A stretch of DNA of 64,000 nt from JBMONI01 sp049324575 (GTDB lineage: Bacteria; Omnitrophota; Omnitrophia; Omnitrophales; Aquincolibacteriaceae): contig JBMONI010000024.1 in the NCBI GenBank assembly GCA_049324575.1, positions 62,001-126,000 on the forward strand, in the 5' to 3' direction. Made by a program: the position numbers and the translations under genes. The notes below the pieces were generated by a model. It was not told the DNA's origin. It was given only the letters and a program-made list of their open reading frames with translations, and did no database searches. Below are positions 32,601-39,127 of this stretch, piece by piece (the stretch's first letter is position 1; each line of letters starts with the position of its first letter).

Positions 32601-35359
32601 CGATCCCGCATGCTGTCCGCTCGTTCGAGAGAGAGATGGATCAGGCGCCGGATCCGCGACCGCTGGCCCGAAAATTGGGCCGGATCCGATGCGATCTCTC
32701 CGATCTCGCGCCGCCATTCGGAAAATTCGCTCTCCCGCTTGTCGAAATATTGCCGATCCCATTCATCCCCATATCCCCGGACCTGGAGAACAAGCTCTCC
32801 AAGCGTTTCCATGGCGGACCCCAGCGAGGCCATAAGACTCTCCGCTTGTTCACGCCCCCATCCTTCCGTCTTTTCTTCGACCAGGACAGCGTAAAAACGC
32901 GTCTTGAGATAAATAAAACGCAGAAGGTCCTTGACCATTTCTTCGGGAACCCCGGTAAGATCGATCTCACTGAAATATTTCCGGTTTTTTTCAGCTGCCG
33001 GATGTTCGAGGGCGTCTTGAAATGTAAAATTGGGCGTGATCAGCCCGGCTGTTTCTCCTTGCGCAACCGCTTCCTCAAGATCCGAAATGATCTTCGCCGA
33101 AACATGCCGGATCCAGCGAACAACACGCTCACTATCGGCCCCTTGATGTTTCATCTGGAAAAAGCGGATCACTTCAGGAATGACGTTATGATAAAAGATC
33201 TCGATCTCAAGCGGGAGCTTCGAAGGCTCCACCGGCGTTTCGATAATACGGAACTTCGTCTTTGGCATGGTGATCATCTTTCCGTAAGCGGCCTGTTGAG
33301 CGATGATCCCGACCCCGCCTTCGATCACCATCTCCTGAGGCGGCGCCGAGCGAAGTTCGGCGCGGATAGGCCGCATCCGGATCTCACGCGCCGGCTGGAG
33401 GATCCGGTACCCGCGCGGATCGGCCGAAGTCAGGGTCTGCGAGAGGTTCGAGGTCTTCCGGGACACAACTTTTCCGGGAATTTTGGAGGAAAATCCAGGA
33501 GCCGCGTCGGACCGTTCCGTCCCGGCACCGTCGGCACGGCGCGTAGTTTTAAAAACCGGATGGGTGTGAAGGATCTCTTGGATCCGCGTTTGAAGATCAC
33601 CCGCTGAAGCCCTTTTTTGCTTTTCGAGGGCCGGAAGCGCGACCTCAACCAGCTCGCGATAAAAAAGTTTTTGCTGTTTCGTGTCGAGAAAAGCCGGGGC
33701 CGGGAGGCCGCGCGGCGCTTCGGCGTTCTTCCCCGTCATGACTTTTTCATAAGAAGCCGCATGACCTGGGTCTCCCGCGACGGGAAGAACGACCGCATGA
33801 GGGATCTTCCACTCACCCAGGATCTCTCCGATCCCCGTGCGGTGAAAGCCGCCCGTAACCAATACGGCAACACCGGCGCGGCCTTTGGGACCAGCCCGCT
33901 CAAGCAGCCGGGCCGCCAGGGCCCGGTCTCGTGCTTTGGCGGCACGGTAGAAATCCTCAGCGGTCCGGATCCATACCGCCAGATCCCCGACGGAAGCGTT
34001 CTTTTGCATCGATCGGGCGAGCCAGCGATGGATCAAGCCACGGCGCATTTGATAGATCTCATGTTCCCGTTCGGTCAGTCCAGTCGAAAGAAGCTTTTCG
34101 AGAAGTTCCGCGTCCTTGATCCGGCGAAGGAAGCGCTCTTCCGGATAGCTTTTCGTGAGGGTGCGGATCAGGGCCTCTTCGAGCTTTGCGATCTCTTCAA
34201 AAAAAGCTTCGGCGTCGATCTCCTCGAGATAGACAGGGGTCATCAGGCTCCCTACGAAATGCGGAAAGGCTTCAAGCCGAAGGCCCCGGCCAACCGCCAT
34301 TCGATGGAGTTGCCGGACCCAGACCCTTCTGAGCTTGGGCGCCGGACCGGCCCCGGGAACTTCCGGGCGTTCCGGATTCAAGACCGGATCCACGCGAGCC
34401 AGGATCTCAAGATCCGCCTTGGACGCATTTTTTGACAAACGTTCCTTCAGCTGTTTCCACTCGTCACGGGCCCTGCCCTCCTCCGCATCCTTGGCGATCT
34501 GCTGGATCTTTTGGAACCGGGCCCTATGCGGAAAGCGGAATTGCTCGACGGGATCCGCCAGATCGATCTTGAGGAGGCGTGAAACTTTTTCCGAAAGAAG
34601 CTTTAAATAGGCCGCGAGGTCCGAAGATCCGCCGGCGCCGAGGGCCAAAGAGTATTTCCCCTCTTTCAGGCGTCGTCTTTCCCGAAGGAAATCCCGGAGT
34701 TCCGGATCCAAGATCCGCGAGCCTTCCCGATCGAGTTCATCACGGATCGCGGACAGGGCCCGATGGATATCCTCCCTGGCATCCGCCAAAGCGAGATACG
34801 CGCCATAATTCGCACGATAAAGGCGCGGGGCTTCAAGGCCTTCGATCCTGACCGTTCTCCGCCCGCCGGTGTCCCTGTAATGGAGCCAGCCAAAAAGCTC
34901 GGCCCCGCTCAGTTCCCCTTTTTCGAGAAGATCGGCCACCACCGCGTCCCCGGCTTCGGGATATCCGGGAACCAGATCGTAATATTCCGGATGGAGCGGC
35001 CCCACGGCGCCTTCGACGCCAATGACCAGGGACGGATATTCCCGGTGTAAAACCTTCAGGATCTCCGCGATATGGACCTGCGCCGAGGGATTCGCATGGG
35101 CATCATTGATATGGATCACGAAAGGTCCGCCAGAGGAGGCCGGTTCCGGCAACGGCTGGACCTCGACGCTTCCGAATTCCCGCGGAAGTGAAAGCAGCTT
35201 CGTGAGAACTTCCGCATAGGGTCCCGCCGGGGATACGCCCCTTTCCGCCGCAGTCGCTAAAGGCGAAATTACGAAGGTCAGAAGCGTAAAAAATGCCGTT
35301 ATTTTTTTTAGGTTCCGGTTTTGCATATTTGAGTAAAGCCCATTCTCCCGATCGATCAT
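26669..35359 (-). CDS. Giant exported fusion: Tiki/ChaN-like, PTS enzyme I-like, GlnD-like
   Basis: A single 2,896-residue frame without stops. The start is unclear: the ATG at 35359 is favoured (Gly-rich ribosome site), with a TTG at 35383 and an ATG at 35326 as alternatives. A signal-like segment (about 20-36, then ATAAE) opens the protein. Residues about 80-540 look like a Tiki/TraB/ChaN fold: HINDAHANPSAQ near 83, GVEG near 116, TGGFHRTGIGEIL near 502. Residues about 680-1760 match PTS enzyme I: an ATHNSH segment (H1242), RTEFM (R1352), RTFDLESDK (R1413), an Glu near 1607, GTND (D1633), FCGALASD (C1706). Residues about 1790-2600 match GlnD from its linker on: a degenerate HD region, then ACT domains near 2413 (DRPGLFASLTGVL) and 2532. 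The last 270 residues are unrecognised. The assignments are by eye; the nucleotidyltransferase domain of GlnD is absent. Confidence 0.8.
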   Translation of the reverse strand: MIDRENGLYSNMQNRNLKKITAFFTLLTFVISPLATAAERGVSPAGPYAEVLTKLLSLPREFGSVEVQPLPEPASSGGPFVIHINDAHANPSAQVHIAEILKVLHREYPSLVIGVEGAVGPLHPEYYDLVPGYPEAGDAVVADLLEKGELSGAELFGWLHYRDTGGRRTVRIEGLEAPRLYRANYGAYLALADAREDIHRALSAIRDELDREGSRILDPELRDFLRERRRLKEGKYSLALGAGGSSDLAAYLKLLSEKVSRLLKIDLADPVEQFRFPHRARFQKIQQIAKDAEEGRARDEWKQLKERLSKNASKADLEILARVDPVLNPERPEVPGAGPAPKLRRVWVRQLHRMAVGRGLRLEAFPHFVGSLMTPVYLEEIDAEAFFEEIAKLEEALIRTLTKSYPEERFLRRIKDAELLEKLLSTGLTEREHEIYQMRRGLIHRWLARSMQKNASVGDLAVWIRTAEDFYRAAKARDRALAARLLERAGPKGRAGVAVLVTGGFHRTGIGEILGEWKIPHAVVLPVAGDPGHAASYEKVMTGKNAEAPRGLPAPAFLDTKQQKLFYRELVEVALPALEKQKRASAGDLQTRIQEILHTHPVFKTTRRADGAGTERSDAAPGFSSKIPGKVVSRKTSNLSQTLTSADPRGYRILQPAREIRMRPIRAELRSAPPQEMVIEGGVGIIAQQAAYGKMITMPKTKFRIIETPVEPSKLPLEIEIFYHNVIPEVIRFFQMKHQGADSERVVRWIRHVSAKIISDLEEAVAQGETAGLITPNFTFQDALEHPAAEKNRKYFSEIDLTGVPEEMVKDLLRFIYLKTRFYAVLVEEKTEGWGREQAESLMASLGSAMETLGELVLQVRGYGDEWDRQYFDKRESEFSEWRREIGEIASDPAQFSGQRSRIRRLIHLSLERADSMRDRCRRAAGAAKEKAAREREEFGEPSADTLQLLEDTKASLVLADRSVEHLLSVRPVVESAEAGIHEAAEDQIQKAAEVVDALLHRETAEVARLERLKKVREGWKAKKKASGKEALYLRRRLSELGGEDQPGGREIAQLYKAKQAEVHKAHRSMQNLAAIDPDRSYYQAFIQAMTDLLDLSKESGQQTKSQMTFRNISVTQFLYEHFAATMYREYLGVLGAVAGMKAMDEKVDEFMQKELDTKYDLYVFLNEAIEKIDVAIEKGMEKKIVDMREGYYAEILEGQQEDRFILLIDGEVAGPELQELWDRIGSRIEGIAFKKATHNSHGVLIAQGLPNRPVLVLLNGADEKVVEQVGRIQVGDPIVIESDERKSAVLYVHPTPERMPEVARKQALDKARAVMYGKEIRLPVTMKVRANMTPRDPIDEKNMSDGIALIRTEFMSHELLKKILGCIREAVIQDGELQASASSVSEILQLMLYEYEPILQNRVLNGKTVVFRTFDLESDKQVEILRESGKSLDRQGYWNGIREDVEKRLEAVFRDPGSSDLMPLVRHIRVDLGIPIFQGKEEAAIRTELSNLRSVSPKFIGKILNRFDKRTRDLSGLQFYRTPMGRKLLALQMASIILHTEKFGKEHPLVQILFPMVANEYDLDYLEEVHREAQEIAKEFIESGPEGRPVEAQALGSTIEYGAMIELREAVANRRAIVRHPFAQFFSFGTNDYEESIWSGHLSSLVRGEEEEGDEIEITRDDPGSENQFGQLRPDLLRGIIDWTQTEDDYNVQHPLDRPKDLCFCGALASDPAFLDFLQYLRKKFSKVSISVGVPANRVPEIRITAGILENFRSELRSTDPYYEALSDVTDDLVRGAVNGLLAPFMNFLGPWARFQGRYKEQGAMMSLRPRLLDPRNGIGTMEDLRFLKETLQVFVPQERDRLSAGREVTQADMTEMLRYLRFEIGGAPGTLVDEALAAKLEESYLFLSRAEAVFNEHYPKRRKIYPEIVLEFVGRFHAALGRDVATEISQESLSREFFRDYYHHINNVFVLVTRAVPEIVKLQYAPVYGASRRVNEDLVSRNRIGFRFSPRAGFVFDQADQLYPSPVTSAERYAASSGRIATAFQIATERHIGPSQELLMLLSKARSLMAGHHAAAQELQANGLYDLFSLEEAIYYTFWRYQHTTTFLRLMAPGYEKLSGRFPNPDDFYSADMMVNRAYQILNDILSTSRYQLYQLPKIYEEVVADASLRRILRFAIFLADFDAFDRRAYLSDIPRLSDPEREAILALVDGANEMIAMRDLLSNGAEKIAEEFLARVHRDTPENLKLLYLMVAVRKIAEIPAEIEPAMMHNGGFSITQMEKAYLAASHALSAGRLEAVAFQTAEDEVRELRFEWARAFIPDLEAQLLLVRDGTPLGVRYLNEYLGQSHASEDEKTALKALFSPENYRELIKEYLGHFRPEYVHSLSEDAVLKQLLFFAHVKIASRPAKISVAKVEGLPDSYREIIFGFKGDRPGLFASLTGVLASRDIVVESARVSAYGPMVFKRLLIRLKAGQDISGKEQRALEEDLNRLLAAESEPGTHAAILREIFAGQGHSGHFERFVDSGNSPMTEATFARDTQFEVEGMTGKAMVPTSVLNIRVTRWENFVYLATQGLFEKFGINIVGLFYGKGYLTDTLTLFINRGGEPVAESVKEEMVGYIKELLGKTGIEHDEVLGPRAEVRSIPSTSEWKTVLRNDFPGGAEVRITDFAPGVLLPLEMTGDEREGAVLALLADEPGAASVDNAELVDLLQPWLADSRFLSARPSAVAEPREEGRTAHVRLPLLRGAELDQLAEYLPAVLGAVVLTRAELRLNLTGYDAAFAAFYQARILAKAQQAGIVPAPGQFQVVGDNAERRVMASLPQTRLVGSHAVLLDEDSVGRVERRAGIARVWKYSSGRSPSRLAAHMMVVVRSLLEAQPGESYAVHDAEADAPGEFNAVLGILERARIDLLISTAA

Positions 35360-35491
35360 CCCCTCAACACACCCCTCCCCCAAAAGCCTCCGAAATGGGG
35401 ACTACGAATCTGCTATCGTTATGCGGAAATTTCATGAACGAATGAAAGGATACCTGAAGGAATTCAAAATATCAAATCGAAATCGCGTCCT

Positions 35492-35514
35492 AACTCATTA
35501 TTTTAAAATGAGTT
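35492..35514. other. AT-rich inverted repeat between the giant gene and the GGDEF gene
   Basis: AACTCAT and its complement ATGAGTT flank nine A/T bases. It lies 120 bases after the GGDEF-gene stop and 130 before the giant gene, so it could be a weak terminator or an operator of the giant gene. The rest of the 274-base gap has nothing I can name. Confidence 0.35.
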
Positions 35515-35633
35515 ACAAAGTTTCGCTCCCTCTTCCGGCAGCATACGGCCTTCCGAGGGATCGCTCGAGGGTCATGGAAGCGTCGGGAAGGGCCCCGGAC
35601 ATGCCGTCCCGGGAGATGGCTTTTTCTTTAAGA

Positions 35634-37283
35634 TCAGCCGGGTTCTCCCCACAAAAATCCTTGCCCGTAGGGAACCCCGATAGATCTCAGGATCTTAAGG
35701 TCTTCCGGGCTCTCGATGCCCTCGGCAATGATCTTGGCATGGAAACTCCTTAAAACGCTCAAAAGCCGGGCGAGCATTTCACGCCGGTCAGGGTCCTGGC
35801 TGATATTCTGCACGAACTTCTTGTCGATCTTGATCACATCGGGCTGAAGCACGATCAAGCTTTCAAGGCTGCTGCGCCCGAACCCTACGCCATCGATCGC
35901 CAACAGGATCTTCTGGGCCTTGAGATTTTCGACCGCAGGGACCAGCAACGAGGGATCGCCCAGGATCTGCTGCTCGCTGATCTCGACGCACCAGGACCGG
36001 CCCGGAGAAGTTGTGGGGAAAAATCGCGCAAATTTCTCCGGCGAGAATTTCGACAGCGTGGACGGAAAAAGATTAATATGCTTGTAGGCTTCCTGAGAAA
36101 CCCGGGAAGCGGCCGCGACGGACTTTTCGAGACAGCGCTCATCCACCCTCGAAAGGATGTTATTCTCCTTGCTAAGATGAAAAAAATCGTTCGGCATTTC
36201 AAAACCCAGGATGCTGGACCTGGAAAGGAACTCATACCCATCGACCCGGCCCGTCGCCAGCTCACAGATCGGCTGCTTGACCGCACGCAAACAATTCCCT
36301 TCCCAAAGCATCTCAACGACATGGTCCGGGGGCATCTCCCCGGGGCCGCCGGTGCTGACCCGGTTCTTTCCGAGCCGCTTGCTCCGGGCCAAGGCTTCAT
36401 GCGTTTCCTCCAGAAGCCGATCAACGGTTGCGATCTTTCGATCAGCGCTTACACTTGCAAAACTCGCGGTCACCCGCACCGAGATATCGTTGGAAATGGG
36501 GATGGTGGCCTGAGCGATCGCGCGACGCACCCTCTCGGAAAAGTGCAACCCTTCGGCCAGGCGGGTATTCGGCAAGAGGAGAATAAACTCATCGCCTCCC
36601 ACGCGAGCCACGTAATCGGATTCGCGGACCGTCCCCCTCATGATCTTGGCCACCCGTTGCAGCACCGCATCCCCGGCCGCATGGCCGTGCGCGTCATTGA
36701 TCGATTTGAAATCGTCCAAGTCAATGAGGATCACAGAAAGATTCGTCCCCTCGCGGCCGGAAAGCCGGATCTCACGGGACAGCATGCGCTGGAGGCCTCG
36801 GCGGTTCAGAAGTCTCGTGAGCGGATCGAGGATCGATAGCTTTTCGAGATGCATGTTGGCTTCTTCCATCTGCTTTTTCTGGCGATTCCGCTCCACGGCA
36901 TGCGCGACCGTGCGAAAGATCGTTTTCCCGACGATCTCCCCTTTGACGACATAATCCTGGGCCCCCTGCCGGACGGCTTCCAGCGCGACATGCTCGTCAT
37001 CGTTCCCGCTGAGGATCACACAAGGAATGTCCGGATGGGCGGCGGCCAGCCACTCGAAAGTCCCGATCCCCTGACTGTCCGGCAAGCCAAGGTCGAGGAG
37101 CACCGCATCGAAGGCCCCTTCCTGAAGCGCTCTATGAGCTTCCTCCAGGGAATGGACATGGGTCATCTCGTAGGAAATGGGATCATCCAACTTCGAAGCA
37201 AGTTGGAGGAACCGCACAAAATCGGGGTCGTCATCGACCAGAAGTATTTTGATGGTCACCGGCTGGACATCATAGGCTAGCAT
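35634..37283 (-). CDS. Response regulator with GGDEF and degenerate EAL domains
   Basis: A 549-residue cytoplasmic signalling protein. The start at 37283 has AAGAGGTG 7 bases upstream. A receiver (about 10-130) has VDDDPDF and the phosphoacceptor in AVLLDLGLPDS. The diguanylate cyclase domain (about 150-315) is intact: VGGDEF, with an inhibitory RxxD (RESD) exactly five residues before it. The EAL part (about 320-549) is damaged: EAL appears as EFL, the DDFGTG motif as IDGVGFG with the second metal Asp changed to Gly, while the AEG Glu and the Lys in KIDKKF stay. The likely outcome is phosphorylation-controlled cyclic di-GMP synthesis with an EAL used for binding. It opens the regulatory cluster. 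Confidence 0.92.
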   Translation of the reverse strand: MLAYDVQPVTIKILLVDDDPDFVRFLQLASKLDDPISYEMTHVHSLEEAHRALQEGAFDAVLLDLGLPDSQGIGTFEWLAAAHPDIPCVILSGNDDEHVALEAVRQGAQDYVVKGEIVGKTIFRTVAHAVERNRQKKQMEEANMHLEKLSILDPLTRLLNRRGLQRMLSREIRLSGREGTNLSVILIDLDDFKSINDAHGHAAGDAVLQRVAKIMRGTVRESDYVARVGGDEFILLLPNTRLAEGLHFSERVRRAIAQATIPISNDISVRVTASFASVSADRKIATVDRLLEETHEALARSKRLGKNRVSTGGPGEMPPDHVVEMLWEGNCLRAVKQPICELATGRVDGYEFLSRSSILGFEMPNDFFHLSKENNILSRVDERCLEKSVAAASRVSQEAYKHINLFPSTLSKFSPEKFARFFPTTSPGRSWCVEISEQQILGDPSLLVPAVENLKAQKILLAIDGVGFGRSSLESLIVLQPDVIKIDKKFVQNISQDPDRREMLARLLSVLRSFHAKIIAEGIESPEDLKILRSIGVPYGQGFLWGEPG

Positions 37284-37459
37284 CACGCACCTCTTTTCTA
37301 TTGCAGAAGTGCACAGGATCAAGACTCAGGGACACCCACAAACCCAAAACACCCTTTTCCAAGACCTACGTTTCGGCAGCTTCTTTCCACGGCTTCAGAA
37401 AGCTCACGCCCCTTTTGACAATGTCGTCACCGTCAGGCAGCGCATGATGAATCCTGCTT

Positions 37460-37777
37460 TCACAAAAGAGCATTGATCTTTGCCGCACACAAAAAATCAT
37501 TATCCGAAAGACCCCCGATCGAATGCGTCGAATACCGCACCTGGCAGGTTTTATAACCGAACTCGATCTCCGGGTGATGATTTTCCCGGTTTGCGATCCA
37601 TGCGACCGCGTTCACAAAGGGAACCGTCTCGGCATAATTTTTGAAAAAGAACGTCCGGACGATCTCCCCATGCTCATGACGCCATCCGGGGATTTGCTCG
37701 AGCAGAACACGGATCTCGGCCTCGCTCTTCGGTTTCACGCCGCCTTCACAAGGAACACACTTTTGGGTCAGGTCCAT
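37460..37777 (-). CDS. phhB: Pterin-4a-carbinolamine dehydratase
   Basis: A 105-residue small protein that recycles pterin cofactor in organisms with aromatic amino acid hydroxylases. The motif WIANRENHHPEIEFGYKTC followed by THSIGGLSDNDF holds the conserved active-site His pair and the glycine turn. Length is normal. GGAGG lies 5 bases before the ATG at 37777. No phenylalanine hydroxylase or pterin pathway gene is nearby, and it stands within a cluster of signal-transduction genes. Many bacteria carry a phhB of uncertain role; a moonlighting or folate-salvage function is possible. Confidence 0.93.
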   Translation of the reverse strand: MDLTQKCVPCEGGVKPKSEAEIRVLLEQIPGWRHEHGEIVRTFFFKNYAETVPFVNAVAWIANRENHHPEIEFGYKTCQVRYSTHSIGGLSDNDFLCAAKINALL

Positions 37778-37852
37778 TGGAGCCTCCGTTTCAACATTTT
37801 ACGGATCTTTTCCCCTTCGATAAGACCGGCAGCCCTGTCCGCTCGGCCGCGC

Positions 37853-38284
37853 TCAGTTCCACTGCGTCTTGGGAAGCAGTTTTTCGATCGCGTGAATGAC
37901 ATCCAAGGGATGGAACGGCTTTCGAAGAAAGGCGTTGATCCCGCATATCTCCATGAGCGGTAATTTGTCACCCTTAAAAAAACCGCTGACGGCAATGATC
38001 GGGATATTGCCCCCCTCCGGGAGATCCCGGATCTCATGAGCGACCTCAAATCCGCTTTTTTCCGGCATTTTGATATCCAGCAGGACCAGTTCCGGACGGA
38101 TCTTACGCACGACATCCAAGACCCTCAGCGGGTCCTGGACCGCAACCGTCTGGTACCCGCTTAACGCCAGCAGTTCGCTGAGCTCTTGAAGGAAAATTTC
38201 GTCGTCATCGACCACCACGACGGCCTTCGTCCTCAATTCTCGATCGTCCAAAGTTTCCATCCCATTCACGCTTTCTTTATTCAT
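37853..38284 (-). CDS. Stand-alone receiver-domain response regulator
   Basis: A 143-residue protein that is almost all receiver. The acidic pair is VVDDDEIFLQEL, the phosphoacceptor is PELVLLDIKMPEK, the Ser/Thr position is IIAVSGFF and the Lys is FLRKPFHPLDV. There is no output domain, so it should act by protein contact or in a phosphorelay, like CheY or Spo0F. It is clearly similar to the receiver at 44063 (both have DDEIFL-EL-E-LALSGY and SGFF). It lies downstream of the zinc-ribbon ORF on the minus strand, with 76 bases before phhB. No kinase is directly adjacent. Confidence 0.92.
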   Translation of the reverse strand: MNKESVNGMETLDDRELRTKAVVVVDDDEIFLQELSELLALSGYQTVAVQDPLRVLDVVRKIRPELVLLDIKMPEKSGFEVAHEIRDLPEGGNIPIIAVSGFFKGDKLPLMEICGINAFLRKPFHPLDVIHAIEKLLPKTQWN

Positions 38285-38399
38285 AGGGTTTCTAAGTCTT
38301 TTTGCCGCTTCGCTTCTTTATCCGAACCCCAGTTTTTCCGTTCCTGCATCATTCGCCACCGCATCCTTTTGCCGTCCTTCTTCTCCCGAAAGCATAACG

Positions 38400-38528
38400 T
38401 CATTTGTCTTTTCGGAATTTCATCGTTTCGCCGCAGCACGGTTGTTTTTTCCTTGAAGCTTCTCCGCATTTCCCGCATTCATAAAGCGATGTTTTTTTGC
38501 CTTTGCCTTGCCGAAGATGCTTCGCCAT
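38400..38528 (-). CDS. 42-residue zinc-ribbon protein
   Basis: A short ORF that lies between two receiver genes. Translation from the ATG at 38528 gives a 42-residue basic protein, opening MAKHLRQGKGKKTSLYECGK. It has CxxC (Cys 18 and 21) and a later adjacent CC pair, a plausible four-cysteine zinc site, and ends FRKDK. An excellent ribosome site (AAGGAGGT) sits about 6 bases upstream, which is why I accept it despite its size. Small zinc ribbons can be nucleic-acid or protein adaptors; here it may be linked to the neighbouring signalling genes, but there is no direct evidence. Confidence 0.7.
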   Translation of the reverse strand: MAKHLRQGKGKKTSLYECGKCGEASRKKQPCCGETMKFRKDK

Positions 38529-38719
38529 AACCCCGACCTCCTTTTCCTGCCCTTATCATATACCGAAGCCTCTCAAGGCCCATGGGCTGATTCCGGGATT
38601 TGCTGACTTTTTTCCCATCCGCGGAAACCCTTGAAAACAAAGCCCCGATGGGCCTCGGAAGGGATAGAGGGAAGCATTCTGGGCTTTCCGATGGACGAAG
38701 GATAAGGTTTGAAAAACGG

Positions 38720-39127
38720 TCAGGACCCGCCCAGCAATTTCCTGACCGTCGTCAGAAACTCTTCGACCGAGTAGGATTTACTGATGACCGCGTCCGCCCT
38801 CTGCAGATCGAAGGCCAACGGACTGTCGCCGGGTTCCATTTGTTGGGTCAGAAAACGGTGCACGACAGGATCCGCGCTGAAAATAGCGACCTTGGGCACT
38901 GCCGTTTCGGGAGAATAGCTCTTCATGTTCTTCAAAAGTTCGAGTCCGCTGAAATGAGGCACTTTGATATCCAGAAGGACCAGGTCATAATTGCCCTTGG
39001 CGATCATGGCCTTTCCGCGGATCCCGTCGAACGCCATGTCAACCCCATATCCCTCCGCGGCAAGGGCTTCCGCCAATTCTTCGCACAAAACTTCATCATC
39101 ATCCATCACGAGGACTCTCTTTTTCAT
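38720..39127 (-). CDS. Receiver-only response regulator paired with the multi-PAS kinase
   Basis: A 135-residue receiver. The acidic pair is VMDDDEVLCEEL, the phosphoacceptor is YDLVLLDIKVPHFSG, and a Lys is in VISKSYSVEEF, where the usual KP is KS. The ATG at 39127 overlaps the kinase stop (ATGA), so it is translationally coupled to the 1,152-residue kinase upstream and is its likely first phosphate acceptor. The open frame extends upstream inside the kinase gene, but that extension is not expected. It has no output domain. Confidence 0.93.
   Translation of the reverse strand: MKKRVLVMDDDEVLCEELAEALAAEGYGVDMAFDGIRGKAMIAKGNYDLVLLDIKVPHFSGLELLKNMKSYSPETAVPKVAIFSADPVVHRFLTQQMEPGDSPLAFDLQRADAVISKSYSVEEFLTTVRKLLGGS

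Noticed and set aside
35421..35753. 110-residue plus-strand frame in the gap before the GGDEF gene
   Set aside because: It has no ribosome site and runs into the 3' end of the GGDEF gene on the opposite strand.
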